Shown: positions 1 through 9,080, counted from the first letter of the stretch. The stretch is 37,657 bases of DNA from Flavobacteriaceae bacterium (GCA_029247985.1 JAQWKF010000058.1:1-37657); one strand, 5' to 3'. The notes: generated by a model from the letters alone, not told the origin. Translations and numbers: made by a program.

Positions 1-585
1 TGGTTCTAACACGCCTTCAGCAAAGGCTTTTTGCAATATATACTCTATTAACGCATCTTCCTCAACATCAGTTGGATTATAGCTGGTTTTGAGATTAATA
101 TCAAACATTTTTGCTGTGGTTTGGTAGATAAAAGCACGCCAGCCGTTACGTAGTTTTTTTATCAATTCATGGGCTGTAAAACCCGTTTCCCTATGGATAA
201 GTTTGATCAAAATACGTCCTTCTGAGCGCGAAAGTCGCTTTAATTCGTCTTTAAACTCGCCCTCTAAATAGTTTTCCACACGCTTGGCATACCGTTTTTT
301 GGCGCGTTTGCGCTTAATATTTGCCAAACGTTGGTTCAGAATCGTCAATCGTTCTGCTGCAAGTTTAGCATAAGGATATACTTTTATAGTGCGTCTTTGC
401 AGCCTGTAGTATGCAACATAATCGTCATAACTCTTAAATTTTATGCTTGGAAGCACGACTACTTCGCTTAAATCAACATAAGGCTTGGTCAAGGTGTCGC
501 CATCTATTATATAAATAGGTTGGGTTTGCTGTCCATATACGCTGCAAGCCAAAATTAAAACTCCTATATATAGTAGTTTATTCAT
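1..585 (-). CDS. DUF4294 family protein, truncated by the window edge
   Basis: The 195 visible codons start at the ATG complementary to 583-585, and the 3' end runs off the left edge. The protein begins with a short hydrophobic signal sequence (MNKLLYIGVLILACSVYGQ) that would be cleaved near the Gly-Gln, so it is probably exported. The body has the pattern I associate with DUF4294: a DGDTL stretch, a VVVLPSIKFKSYDDYVAYYR stretch, then a basic segment rich in Lys/Arg (IKRKRAKKRYAKR) and a C-terminal part with RSEGRILIKLIHRETG. Function is unknown; the family is Bacteroidota-restricted as far as I know. It is divergent from the M42 peptidase with 68 nt between the starts. A perfect TAnnTTTG box on its strand ends only five bases before the ATG, implying a leaderless or nearly leaderless mRNA. 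Confidence 0.85.
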   Translation of the reverse strand, partial: MNKLLYIGVLILACSVYGQQTQPIYIIDGDTLTKPYVDLSEVVVLPSIKFKSYDDYVAYYRLQRRTIKVYPYAKLAAERLTILNQRLANIKRKRAKKRYAKRVENYLEGEFKDELKRLSRSEGRILIKLIHRETGFTAHELIKKLRNGWRAFIYQTTAKMFDINLKTSYNPTDVEEDALIEYILQKAFAEGVLEP

Positions 586-590
586 GCGTT

Positions 591-598
591 CAAAAGTA
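591..598 (-). promoter_or_regulatory. -7 promoter element of the DUF4294 gene
   Basis: Minus-strand TACTTTTG matches the Bacteroidota -7 consensus TAnnTTTG exactly. It ends five bases before the DUF4294 ATG. I see no good TTG -33 element at the usual 17-23 nt spacing, so the call rests on the -7 box alone. Confidence 0.45.
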
Positions 599-653
599 GT
601 AAGATTGTTTTACCTATATGTTGTAATTTAGCATACTTAATTAAAAAACCACA

Positions 654-1736
654 ATGGATAGTATTTTAAATAAAAAGTCACACGCATTTCTAGCACAATA
701 CCTCAATAACCCTGCCCCCACAGGATATGAATGGGAAAGTCAAAAAATTTGGATGAACTATCTAAAGCCCTATGTCGATGACTTTATTACAGATACTTAT
801 GGCACGGCAGTTGGCGTCATCAACCCCAAAGCAAAATTCAAAGTGGTAATTGAAGCACATTCTGACGAAATCTCCTGGTACGTTAACTATATTTCCGACA
901 AAGGCTTGATTTCTGTTATACGAAATGGCGGTAGCGACCACATGATTGCTCCATCTAAATGGGTAAACATCCATACAAAAAAAGGTATCGTAAAGGGCGT
1001 GTTTGGCTGGCCAGCTATTCATACGAGAGTGGCCGGAAAGGAAGAAACGCCAAAACTTGAAAATATTACGATTGATGTTGGTGCTGCAAAAAAAGAAGAA
1101 GTAGAAAAAATGGGTATCCATGTGGGCTGTGTTATTACTTACCCCGATACTTTTCAAGTACTGAACAAAAACAAATTTGTGTGTCGAGCCCTTGATAACC
1201 GCATTGGTGGGTTTATGATTGCTGAAGTAGCACGCTTACTTAAAGAAAATAAGGTTGAATTGCCTTTTGGGTTATACATAACCAATTCGGTTCAAGAAGA
1301 AATTGGACTACGAGGAGCGGAGATGATTACACAGACCATCAAACCAGACGTAGCCATCGTAACAGACGTATGTCACGACACCTCTACTCCGATGATTGAT
1401 CCGAAAAAGCAAGGGGACAATACGATAGGAAAAGGACCTGTAATCTCTTACGCCCCTGCCGTACAGCAGCTGTTGCGCGATCGCATTATTGACACTGCCG
1501 AAGCAAAAAAGATTCCATTCCAACGTTTGGCTTCTTCAAGATATACCGGAACAGATACTGATGCCTTTGCTTACAGCAACGGTGGGGTGCCATCAGCATT
1601 GATTTCTTTACCATTAAAGTATATGCATACTACGGTAGAAATGGTACACCAAGAGGATGTAGAAAATGTAATCAAACTGATATACGAAACGCTACAGACA
1701 ATCAAAAACGGAGAGACGTTTAGCTATTTCGCTTAA
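654..1736 (+). CDS. M42 family metallopeptidase (aminopeptidase/glucanase-like)
   Basis: A 360-residue cytoplasmic protein without a signal peptide, the normal length for M42 dinuclear metallo-aminopeptidases, which trim N-terminal residues from peptides as large tetrahedral oligomers. The expected metal ligands and catalytic residues are present in order: H69 and D71 in AHSDE, D181 in ALDNRIGG, E215/E216 in QEEIGLRGAE, D238 in VTDVCHD and H325 in KYMHTTVEM. The ATG at 654 follows an A-rich leader with no Shine-Dalgarno, typical of this lineage. A near-consensus TAATTTAG box lies about 23 nt upstream. Its last 17 bases overlap the end of the convergent acs gene. Related members were first annotated as endoglucanases, but peptidase activity is the better prediction. 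Confidence 0.93.
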   Translation: MDSILNKKSHAFLAQYLNNPAPTGYEWESQKIWMNYLKPYVDDFITDTYGTAVGVINPKAKFKVVIEAHSDEISWYVNYISDKGLISVIRNGGSDHMIAPSKWVNIHTKKGIVKGVFGWPAIHTRVAGKEETPKLENITIDVGAAKKEEVEKMGIHVGCVITYPDTFQVLNKNKFVCRALDNRIGGFMIAEVARLLKENKVELPFGLYITNSVQEEIGLRGAEMITQTIKPDVAIVTDVCHDTSTPMIDPKKQGDNTIGKGPVISYAPAVQQLLRDRIIDTAEAKKIPFQRLASSRYTGTDTDAFAYSNGGVPSALISLPLKYMHTTVEMVHQEDVENVIKLIYETLQTIKNGETFSYFA

Positions 1737-3609
1737 TCTCCTCCACCACTTCTGGATTTAACAAAGTAGAAACATCACCCAATTGATCGTATTCGCCTGC
1801 TGCTAACTTGCGCAGTATGCGACGCATGATTTTACCACTTCGCGTTTTAGGAAGTCCACTTACCACCTGTATGCGGTCTGGTTTAGCGATTGGTCCTATG
1901 GTTTTTGCCACAAGAGCGCGTAGCTCGTTTTTTAATATTTCATTGTCGTCTGCTCTGCTACGTACAATGACAAATGCGTGTAGTGCATTCCCTTTAACGT
2001 CATGAGGAAAACCAACAACTGCACTTTCTACAACATTAGGGTGTTCGTTAAGTGCATTTTCAATAGGCGCCGTTCCCAGATTATGTCCAGAAACAATCAC
2101 CACATCATCTACCCTGCCTGTAATACGGTAGTTGCCTTTTGCGTCGCGTAAGGCACCATCACCAGGAAAATAATACCCTGGATAGGCACTGAAATACACA
2201 TTTTTATAGCGTTCGTGGTCACCCCAAATGGTGCGGGCAATTGAAGGCCAAGGATGCTTGATGGCTAAAATTCCTTCGTTTTCACCGGCCAATTCATTCC
2301 CCTCATGGTCTAGTAAAACTGCTTGAATGCCCGGCATGGGGAGTGTGGCATAGGTAGGGTTCTGTGCTGTTACACCAGCTAGAGAGGTAATTAAAATCCC
2401 TCCCGTTTCGGTTTGCCACCAAGTATCCACTATGGGGCATTTATTCTTACCTACGTGATCGTCATACCAATGCCATGCTTCAGCATTGATGGGCTCCCCA
2501 ACAGAGCCTAGCACTTTTAACGAAGACAAATCGTGTTTATTAACCAAATCAACTGGGTGCTTTTGCAACGCACGTATGGCAGTGGGTGCCGTATAAAACT
2601 GATTGACCTTATGCTTGGCACAAACCTCCCAAAAACGATCATAAGCAGGATATGAAGGGACGCCTTCAAACATTAGTGTTGTTGCGCCAACAGCCAAGGG
2701 ACCATACACAATGTAGGAGTGACCCGTAATCCAACCGATATCGGCAGTACACCAATAAATATCGCCTTTTTTATATTGAAAAACATTTTGAAAGGAATAG
2801 GCGGTGTAAACCATGTACCCGCCACATGTGTGAACCATTCCTTTGGGCTTTCCTGTTGACCCAGAAGTATATAATATGAACAATGGATCTTCGCTATCCA
2901 TGATTTCAGCAGGACAATTGTCGTCCACTCCCTCTAAAGCCTCGTGCCACCAAACATCTATATCATTCCAAGCCACTTCTTGACCTGTGCGTTTAAGCAC
3001 AATAGAAGTTTTTATGGTTGAGCAGTGCGTTAATGCTTCGTCTGCAATATCTTTTAGCGGAGTTACTTTAGCACCGCGGAATCCGCCATCTGCCGTTACT
3101 AGTAAGCTACAGTCGGCATCGTTTATTCTTGCGGCTAAGGCGGCGGCTGAAAAACCAGCAAATACGACAGAATGGATAGCGCCAATACGTGCACAGGCCA
3201 AAACGGTAATGGCTAGCTCTGGAACCATAGGCATATAGAGACATATCCTGTCTCCTTTTTTCGCTCCATTTGCTTTCAACATATTGGCTACTTGGCAAAC
3301 ACGGCTATGTAGCTCCTTATAGGAAATGTGTTGGGCTGCTTCTCTTGGGTCATTTGGCTCAAAAATTATTGCGGTTTGATCTGGCTGAGTGATTAGATGA
3401 CGATCAAGACAGTTTTCGGTTATGTTTACTTTACCGCCTAAAAACCATTTTACTTCTGGTTTATGAAAATCATATTCAAGGGTCTTGTCCCACTTTTGAT
3501 GCCATTCAAATTGATTGGCTATCTCTTCCCAAAAAACTTCCGGTTGTTCAGTTGCTTGTTGCTTTGCTTCTTCATACGTGGCCAATGATTGATGCGCCAA
3601 ATTAATCAT
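1720..3609 (-). CDS. acs: Acetate--CoA ligase (acetyl-CoA synthetase)
   Basis: Converts acetate, ATP and CoA to acetyl-CoA through an acetyl-adenylate. The 629-residue protein is full length for AMP-forming Acs. Visible motifs are the adenylation P-loop YTSGSTGKPKG (about 247-257), WWQTETGG in the middle, YKNVYFSAYPGYYFPGDGA, and the C-terminal PKTRSGKIMRRILRK whose lysine (K593) is the catalytic, acetylation-controlled residue in this family. The open frame extends 17 codons further upstream, but those residues (LRKSLIILVISKNFYF) do not look like Acs, and a near-consensus box (minus-strand TATTTTAG, 3633-3640) lies inside them, so I chose the internal ATG at 3609. It is convergent with the M42 peptidase and overlaps it by 17 nt, so no terminator separates them. 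Confidence 0.95.
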   Translation of the reverse strand: MINLAHQSLATYEEAKQQATEQPEVFWEEIANQFEWHQKWDKTLEYDFHKPEVKWFLGGKVNITENCLDRHLITQPDQTAIIFEPNDPREAAQHISYKELHSRVCQVANMLKANGAKKGDRICLYMPMVPELAITVLACARIGAIHSVVFAGFSAAALAARINDADCSLLVTADGGFRGAKVTPLKDIADEALTHCSTIKTSIVLKRTGQEVAWNDIDVWWHEALEGVDDNCPAEIMDSEDPLFILYTSGSTGKPKGMVHTCGGYMVYTAYSFQNVFQYKKGDIYWCTADIGWITGHSYIVYGPLAVGATTLMFEGVPSYPAYDRFWEVCAKHKVNQFYTAPTAIRALQKHPVDLVNKHDLSSLKVLGSVGEPINAEAWHWYDDHVGKNKCPIVDTWWQTETGGILITSLAGVTAQNPTYATLPMPGIQAVLLDHEGNELAGENEGILAIKHPWPSIARTIWGDHERYKNVYFSAYPGYYFPGDGALRDAKGNYRITGRVDDVVIVSGHNLGTAPIENALNEHPNVVESAVVGFPHDVKGNALHAFVIVRSRADDNEILKNELRALVAKTIGPIAKPDRIQVVSGLPKTRSGKIMRRILRKLAAGEYDQLGDVSTLLNPEVVEEIKRNS

Positions 3610-3702
3610 AAAATAAAAATTTTTTGAAATTACTAAAATAATTAAGCTTTTGCGCAGCATTTTAACACGATGTTGCTAATTTACCACTTTATGTAAGTAA
3701 CA

Positions 3703-5835
3703 TTATGGAGTAACAGGGAAGCCCCTTGCGCGCATCAATGCATCAATAGAAGCATCTCTACCTCTAAACAACCTATATGCTTGGGCAGGGTCAATGGAAT
3801 TTCGTGGTGCAAATAAATATTTCACTAATTTTTCTGCCATCGCTTTGTCATAAAAGCCTCCAGGCGCCTCTCTGAATGCTTCTGAGGCATCAGCTGTTAA
3901 TACATCTGCCCACATATACCCGTAATATGCTGTGGCATAACCTTCACCAGAAAACACGTGCCCGAAATGGGGAGTTCTATGACGCATGGGCAGTTCTTTT
4001 GGCATGTTAAGCGCAGCCAATGTTTCCCGTTCAAAGACAGCTACATCCAGATCTGTTGGATCGGCCAAATGAAGTTTCATATCCATAAGTGCGGATGCTA
4101 AATACTCAGTGGTTGCAAAACCTTGATTAAAGGTTGCTGCCTTTTTAATTTTTGACACCAAAACATCTGGCATGGGTGCACCCGTTTCTTGATGTATCAA
4201 AAACTGATCAATTACTTCATCTGTAGATAGCCAGCGCTCTAATAGCTGGGATTGAAATTCAGTATAATCTCTTACGCCACTGTTAAGCGTTGGATATCGC
4301 ACTTCGGATGCAAAAAAGTGTAGCGCATGACCAAATTCGTGGAAGAATGTTGTAGCATCGTCCCAAGAAATAAGCAAGGCCTCTCCAGGTGCTGGCTTGA
4401 CAAAATTTGAGTTGTTAGAGGCCAAAACATTGGTTTTTCCGTCAAAAGTTGAAAAGCTTCTATACGTAGTCGCCCAAGCACCAGAACGCTTTCCTTCTCT
4501 TGCATACGGGTCCAAATACCAAAGACCAATATGTGATCCAGTTTGTTTGTCGGTAACCTCCCATACTTTAACATCCTCGTGGAACACCGAAACTTCTCCT
4601 TCTTTTACGGGTGAAAAGGAATAGCCAAATAAACGGCCCGCTACATAATGCATGGCCGCTGTGAGCTTGTCTAATTGCAAATATTGTTTCACTTCATCGG
4701 AATCTAAATCATACTTTGCCTTACGTACTTTTTCTGCATAAAAGCGATAGTCCCACGGTGCTACAGTAATGTTATCACCATTGGCATCTGCCACAGCTTG
4801 CATATCTGCAACTTCTTCAGCGACGCGTGCAATGGCTGCTGGCCATACGGCTTCCATAAGTGCCATGGCATTTTCAGGATTTTTTGCCATGCGATTTTGT
4901 AGGCGCCAAGCAGCGTAATTGTCATATCCCAACAAGGCTACCCGCTCTTTGCGAAGCTTTAATATTTGTGCAATAATTTCCTTATTATCATATGTATCGC
5001 CATTGTCGCCACGAGCGTAATAATTGCTCCATACCTGCTTACGCAAATCACGTTCGGTTGAAAAAGTCAAAAATGGATCCATTGAAGAGCGCGTATTGGT
5101 AACCGCATATTCTCCTTGCCTTCCCTTCCCGTTAGCTATCCGAGCAGCAGACTTGATAAAATCATCGGGTAGCCCATCTAACTGATTTTCCGTGAGGTAG
5201 GTGACATAATTTTCTTCATCGTGAAGCACATTGTTTGAAAACTTGGTGTAGAGTGACGAAAGTTCTTTATTGATGGCTGCGTAGCGTTTCTTTTTCACAT
5301 CATCTAAATCAGCCCCATTCATGGCAAATCCTTGGAACGTAAGTTCAACCACACGCTGCTGATCTGCTTCTAGTGGTGTAACTTTTGAGGCTTCATACAC
5401 GGTTTTAATACGTTGAAAAAGTTGTTCATTTTGTGTGATTTTAGATTGGAATTCTGAAAATAGTGGCGCAAGTTCCGTTTGCACTTCTCTAAATTCTGGA
5501 GAGGACATATTACTGCTAAAAATCCCATAGTACGTAAAAGCGCGATCTAAAACTTTTCCAGAACGCTCCATGGCCACAATCGTATTATTAAAGGTTGGTG
5601 GCTCAGGGTTAGTTGCGATGTCCTCAATTTCCAATAAATTGAGTTCCATGGCTTTAAGCATGGCGGGCTTTACATCAGAAACCTGCATTTTGTCAAAGGC
5701 AGGTGTGCCCATATAGGGTCCTGTCCATGACTTAAGGATATTATTTTGATTGCTATCAGAAGTGCAAGAAAATGCAAATAAGACTAAAACTATTATAAGG
5801 GTGCTAAATACGTTTGAAGTTTTCATTTTGGGCAT
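3703..5835 (-). CDS. dcp: M3 family metallopeptidase, lipoprotein (peptidyl-dipeptidase Dcp-like)
   Basis: A 710-residue zinc peptidase of the thimet/Dcp family, which cleaves short peptides. The zinc site is intact: H499, E500 and H503 in FFHEFGHALHFF, with the third ligand E526 in DYTEFQSQLLERW. Other family signatures are GYDNYAAWRL and the C-terminal FGHVFSGEGYATAYYGYMW. The N-terminus is a lipoprotein signal with lipobox AFSC (C24), so the enzyme is predicted to be membrane-anchored in the periplasm rather than cytoplasmic like E. coli Dcp. An ATG three codons later (5826) would give the cleaner signal peptide MKTSNVFST and is an equally good start. It stands alone, with 42 nt to the acs frame and 113 nt to the lectin gene. 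Confidence 0.93.
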   Translation of the reverse strand: MPKMKTSNVFSTLIIVLVLFAFSCTSDSNQNNILKSWTGPYMGTPAFDKMQVSDVKPAMLKAMELNLLEIEDIATNPEPPTFNNTIVAMERSGKVLDRAFTYYGIFSSNMSSPEFREVQTELAPLFSEFQSKITQNEQLFQRIKTVYEASKVTPLEADQQRVVELTFQGFAMNGADLDDVKKKRYAAINKELSSLYTKFSNNVLHDEENYVTYLTENQLDGLPDDFIKSAARIANGKGRQGEYAVTNTRSSMDPFLTFSTERDLRKQVWSNYYARGDNGDTYDNKEIIAQILKLRKERVALLGYDNYAAWRLQNRMAKNPENAMALMEAVWPAAIARVAEEVADMQAVADANGDNITVAPWDYRFYAEKVRKAKYDLDSDEVKQYLQLDKLTAAMHYVAGRLFGYSFSPVKEGEVSVFHEDVKVWEVTDKQTGSHIGLWYLDPYAREGKRSGAWATTYRSFSTFDGKTNVLASNNSNFVKPAPGEALLISWDDATTFFHEFGHALHFFASEVRYPTLNSGVRDYTEFQSQLLERWLSTDEVIDQFLIHQETGAPMPDVLVSKIKKAATFNQGFATTEYLASALMDMKLHLADPTDLDVAVFERETLAALNMPKELPMRHRTPHFGHVFSGEGYATAYYGYMWADVLTADASEAFREAPGGFYDKAMAEKLVKYLFAPRNSIDPAQAYRLFRGRDASIDALMRARGFPVTP

Positions 5836-5948
5836 TTTAATTAGTAGAGATCAAGTATAAATATAATGAAATAATTTGGCAACAAAGTTCAGATACCTAC
5901 TAAACCAACAAGGTTGAGGGATTGAATATATTTTCTAAACATCTGATA

Positions 5949-6812
5949 TTACTTCCTTATCCGCTGCACAAATGTATTTCCATTCTTGGTATTGACTTTA
6001 ACCAAATAAATCCCTTCAACGAGCGCCGAAACATCAATGGGTTTTATAGCAGTCTTGATTTTAACAAAAAACACTTTTTTCCCCGTTAAGTCATACAAAG
6101 TAACAGAAGCGATGGGTGTGTTAGCAGCCTCAATAAAAAGTTGGCTGTCATGAACATAAACCCTGCCATTTTCTGCTTTTTCTGGGGTGTCATGACTTAA
6201 AATGGTATTGTATTCAATTAGATAAAAAAGTGTTTCCGTATCTAGAATATCATTCCATTGGCCAGCTACTCCATACCTAAAGCCAGATGACATAGATGTT
6301 GGCCAAGCATTTAATCCTATGGCAAGTCCATTTTGATTACCCAAATAATTATCGGGTTCGTTTCCTATTCCGCCAGTAGTGCCCCAATTGGTATAGGCAG
6401 CATTTGTGGGAGATCCAGAAGCTGAACCAGACCAGAAAGAGCTAGAAACTCCTGTATTATCGCCATCCCAAATCCAAGCTCCTTCAGTAGCTCGGTCGTT
6501 ACCACCCAACCAAACGTAAGCAGCCCCTCCTCCATTATTTGTTGAAGTTAGACTTAAGGTAATGTTGGCATTATTTAAAAGTTCATCGAATATAGCCGTG
6601 TTTTCAGCAGCGTTATTTATTTCAGCTAAATAACCACCGCGGGCTACTGCGCAAGCTACGGCTTCAGTCCAGCTTTTGTTTTCTTTTACGACCTCATAAG
6701 TATGACCATTGAAATCAAAGCGGTAAATATTTGCCGTATTGGCGCATTGGGCATTTACATAATAAATGTTAATGCATATAAAAAAAAGTATACAAGAATA
6801 TAGTTTATCCAT
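5949..6812 (-). CDS. Secreted C-type lectin domain protein with type IX sorting domain
   Basis: A 287-residue exported protein in three parts. Residues 1-21 form a signal peptide ending VNAQ. Residues about 28-200 form a C-type lectin-like domain: it opens with NGHTYEVVKENKSWTEAVAC, carries WLGGNDRATEG at 101-111, an EPDN motif at 152-155 in the position of the calcium/sugar-binding EPN loop, and a WND motif at 186-188. Residues about 215-287 resemble a type IX secretion sorting domain (VTLYDLTGKKVF, then GIYLVKVNTKNGNTFVQRIRK). Known biology of these families suggests a cell-surface or released carbohydrate-binding protein; the ligand cannot be told from sequence. It appears monocistronic. 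Confidence 0.88.
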   Translation of the reverse strand: MDKLYSCILFFICINIYYVNAQCANTANIYRFDFNGHTYEVVKENKSWTEAVACAVARGGYLAEINNAAENTAIFDELLNNANITLSLTSTNNGGGAAYVWLGGNDRATEGAWIWDGDNTGVSSSFWSGSASGSPTNAAYTNWGTTGGIGNEPDNYLGNQNGLAIGLNAWPTSMSSGFRYGVAGQWNDILDTETLFYLIEYNTILSHDTPEKAENGRVYVHDSQLFIEAANTPIASVTLYDLTGKKVFFVKIKTAIKPIDVSALVEGIYLVKVNTKNGNTFVQRIRK

Positions 6813-6870
6813 GATTTGTGCGTTTTGGGGTAAAAAAGAGGGATAGCTTTAACTACCCCCCAAGGATAAC

Positions 6871-7119
6871 TCATATCTTTTTGAGCAAGTTAATAATAAA
6901 AAGCAGCACGATTGCACCTATAAAAGCAGTGATTAAAGTACTTAAAAGACCAGTCCCAATGCTAATTTCCAATTGATCGAAAAGCCAGCAGCCCAAAATG
7001 GCACCGCCGACACCAACCAAAAGATTAACGATGACACCAAAGCCTTTTCCTTTGGTTACTTTACCGGCAAGAAAACCAGCGACTATGCCTATTATAATAG
7101 GCCATAAAAAATTGTTCAT
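6871..7119 (-). CDS. GlsB/YeaQ/YmgE family small membrane protein
   Basis: An 82-residue, very hydrophobic and glycine-rich protein with about three membrane segments: WPIIIGIVAGFLAG, GVIVNLLVGVGGAILGCWLF and a C-terminal FIGAIVLLFIINLL. This is the layout of the transglycosylase-associated/YeaQ family, inner-membrane proteins linked to general stress, with no defined biochemical activity. The KGKGFGVIVNLLVG loop is the family signature. The leader on its strand has a TAATTTAG box, one base off the Bacteroidota -7 consensus. Confidence 0.88.
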   Translation of the reverse strand: MNNFLWPIIIGIVAGFLAGKVTKGKGFGVIVNLLVGVGGAILGCWLFDQLEISIGTGLLSTLITAFIGAIVLLFIINLLKKI

Positions 7120-7191
7120 AATGTTGATTTAGGGTTAACAATCACCAACTAAATTACAATTTTTTTTGATTGTCAGAAATTACATGAAAAA

Positions 7192-8208
7192 TTATTTGAT
7201 AGAGCGGTTCATACGCTTGACCACTGCAGGCCCCTCATAAACAAAGCCCGTGTAAAGCTGCACTAAAGATGCACCGGCAGCTAACTTTTCGTTTACATCT
7301 TCGGGTGTATGTATGCCACCTACTCCAATGATTGGAAAAGCGGCCTTACTTTTCGTATGTAAATATGAAATGACTTCCGTGCTGCGTTTTGTCAGCGGTT
7401 TACCACTCAAGCCACCTGTCTGATCAGTTAATTCAGTACTGCTCAATAATCCAGTGCGTGACAGCGTTGTATTGGTAGCAATGACGCCATCTATTTTGGT
7501 ATTTGCAACAATATCTATAATATCATTCAACTGTGAATTGCTTAAATCGGGAGCTATTTTTAGCAGTATGGGTTTGCGTGATGATTTTTCATTGTTTCGC
7601 TTTTGCAAAACATTTAGCAGCTTGGTCAGAGGCGCTTTTTCCTGAAGGTCGCGAAGGTTAGGTGTATTGGGCGAGCTGACATTGACAACAAAATAATCCA
7701 CCACATCAAATAAGGCGTCAAAACAAATAAGGTAGTCATCTTGTGCCTGATCGTTAGGTGTGGTTTTATTTTTACCAATGTTGCCACCGATCAGTACCCC
7801 TTTGTTTTTCTTAAGTCGTCTTGCAGCAGCCATCACACCCTCGTTGTTAAAGCCCATACGATTAATGATTCCTTTGTCCTTTTTTAATCGAAACAAACGA
7901 GGTTTGGGATTACCGCCCTGTGGCTTGGGCGTTACCGTTCCAATTTCAATAAAGCCAAAACCGAAATTTGCAAGTTCGTGATAGAGTTTAGCATCCTTAT
8001 CAAACCCCGCTGCTAAACCAACAGGATTTGGAAATCGAAGTCCAAAAACTTCACGTTCTAATGTTGGTTTATTAGAAGCATATAGCATTCGAATAAAAGC
8101 CCCCATAAAAGGAATACGATGTAACAGGCGTATGGCAGCAAACGAAAAATAGTGTACACCTTCTGGATCAAAAAGAAAAAGAACAGGACGTATTAGACGT
8201 TTGTACAT
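7192..8208 (-). CDS. pyrD: Dihydroorotate dehydrogenase (quinone), class 2
   Basis: Oxidises dihydroorotate to orotate in pyrimidine synthesis, passing electrons to membrane quinone through FMN. The 338-residue length and the N-terminal helix (LIRPVLFLFDPEGVHYFSF) are those of the membrane-associated class 2 enzyme. Visible motifs include NPVGLAAGFDKDA, GFIEIGTVTPKPQGGNPKPR, NRMGFNNEG, the catalytic-loop region VVNVSSPNTPNLRDLQ (serine base rather than the class 1 cysteine), GVIATNTT and the phosphate-binding IIGVGGIHTPEDV. It lies downstream of yajC with a 50-nt gap and may share its transcript. Confidence 0.96.
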   Translation of the reverse strand: MYKRLIRPVLFLFDPEGVHYFSFAAIRLLHRIPFMGAFIRMLYASNKPTLEREVFGLRFPNPVGLAAGFDKDAKLYHELANFGFGFIEIGTVTPKPQGGNPKPRLFRLKKDKGIINRMGFNNEGVMAAARRLKKNKGVLIGGNIGKNKTTPNDQAQDDYLICFDALFDVVDYFVVNVSSPNTPNLRDLQEKAPLTKLLNVLQKRNNEKSSRKPILLKIAPDLSNSQLNDIIDIVANTKIDGVIATNTTLSRTGLLSSTELTDQTGGLSGKPLTKRSTEVISYLHTKSKAAFPIIGVGGIHTPEDVNEKLAAGASLVQLYTGFVYEGPAVVKRMNRSIK

Positions 8209-8258
8209 AAAAAAAAGGTAGCGGCTTGTGAGTTTAAAATAAGCCGCTTATGGAAATT

Positions 8259-8564
8259 TTATTTTTTAGCAGGAGTCGCACGTTGCTTACTCATCTCATG
8301 AGAAATAAAGCTGCGTTCCATTTTTACTTTGCCAGCCATGGTTTCGATAACACAAGTATCGTTGCTTTCATTTACCTCAATGATCTTACCGTGAATACCG
8401 CCTTTGGTTACTACCAAATCGCCTTTTTTAAGTGCGCTTTTAAATTTACGCTCCTTTTTTGCTCGGCGTTGTTGGGGTAAAATTAAAAACAAAAACATTA
8501 CCCCAAACATGAGGATTAACAATGTGAAGTTTCCTCCACCAGTAGCTTGAAAAATTTGCATCAT
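8259..8564 (-). CDS. yajC: Preprotein translocase subunit YajC
   Basis: A 101-residue single-span membrane protein that associates with the SecDF part of the Sec translocon. It has one N-terminal membrane helix (LILMFGVMFLFLIL), the conserved PQQRRAKKERKF turn and the soluble domain signature LKKGDLVVTKGGIHGKI. Two ATGs are adjacent (MMQIF). The first overlaps the stop of the upstream DUF1573 gene as TAATG, so the two are probably translationally coupled. Confidence 0.95.
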   Translation of the reverse strand: MMQIFQATGGGNFTLLILMFGVMFLFLILPQQRRAKKERKFKSALKKGDLVVTKGGIHGKIIEVNESNDTCVIETMAGKVKMERSFISHEMSKQRATPAKK

Positions 8565-9052
8565 TATTGGTTCATTTGATTACGTGCCGCTTGGCGTTGT
8601 TGTTCTTTTACAGGGTCAGGTGTAACGATTGTCTTAATGCGAATAATATCTCGACCGCTTTTGGTGTTGTTGGTCAGTGTTACCGTTTTCGTTTGATTAC
8701 CAGGTTTGTTTGCAGAATCAAACTTTACTTTTATTTCCCTTGTTTCGCCAGGTGCAATTGGAGTATTTTTAGGATACTCAGGAACTGTACATCCACAGCT
8801 TCCACGGGCATCTAAAATAATAAGATCGCTTTTTCCTGTATTTGTAAAGGCAAAGGATGTTTCAACTACATCTCCTTCGTTTATGGTGCCAAAGTCGTGT
8901 TCAGCTCTTTCGAAAGACATCACAGGCAAGTCCCCATTGACTTCTTGTTGTGCTGTCGTTTTTTCAACGTTTTCTTGTTTAACTTTCTTTGAGGCGCTTT
9001 GTGAGCAACCCAACATAAATAAGGCAACTAAGGCCAGAACAAATGGTTTCAT
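8564..9052 (-). CDS. DUF1573 lipoprotein
   Basis: A 162-residue predicted lipoprotein: signal MKPFVLALVALFMLGCS with lipobox Cys16, then a linker and an Ig-like beta-sandwich of the DUF1573/ASPM-SPD-2-Hydin type. The characteristic strands are FERAEHDFGTINEGDVVETSF, the RGSCGCTVPEYPKNTPIAPGE segment and the GNQTKTVTLTNNTK segment. Molecular role is unknown; the family is abundant in Bacteroidota and nearly always exported. The longer frame starting at 9094 overlaps the nusB stop region and would put charged residues before the signal peptide, so I chose the ATG at 9052. It sits in the order nusB-DUF1573-yajC, with 28 nt to nusB and a 1-nt overlap with yajC. Confidence 0.92.
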   Translation of the reverse strand: MKPFVLALVALFMLGCSQSASKKVKQENVEKTTAQQEVNGDLPVMSFERAEHDFGTINEGDVVETSFAFTNTGKSDLIILDARGSCGCTVPEYPKNTPIAPGETREIKVKFDSANKPGNQTKTVTLTNNTKSGRDIIRIKTIVTPDPVKEQQRQAARNQMNQ

Positions 9053-9080
9053 TTTATAAATTTTTTCAAAAATAAACATA

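Noticed and set aside
762..1157. Long minus-strand frame inside the M42 peptidase gene
   Set aside because: It lies wholly antisense to a well-supported gene, its protein has no recognisable domain and is Phe/Cys/Asn-rich in the way of shadow frames.
4272..4574. Minus-strand second frame inside the M3 peptidase gene
   Set aside because: It is in a different frame of the same strand across the zinc site of a clearly intact peptidase.
7138..7173. Inverted repeat ACAATCA...TGATTGT upstream of the GlsB-like gene
   Set aside because: Only 7 bp, AT-rich and 22 nt apart; expected by chance in sequence of this composition.
8706..9059. 117-codon plus-strand frame over the DUF1573 gene
   Set aside because: Antisense to a gene with a clear lipobox and DUF1573 pattern; no independent support.
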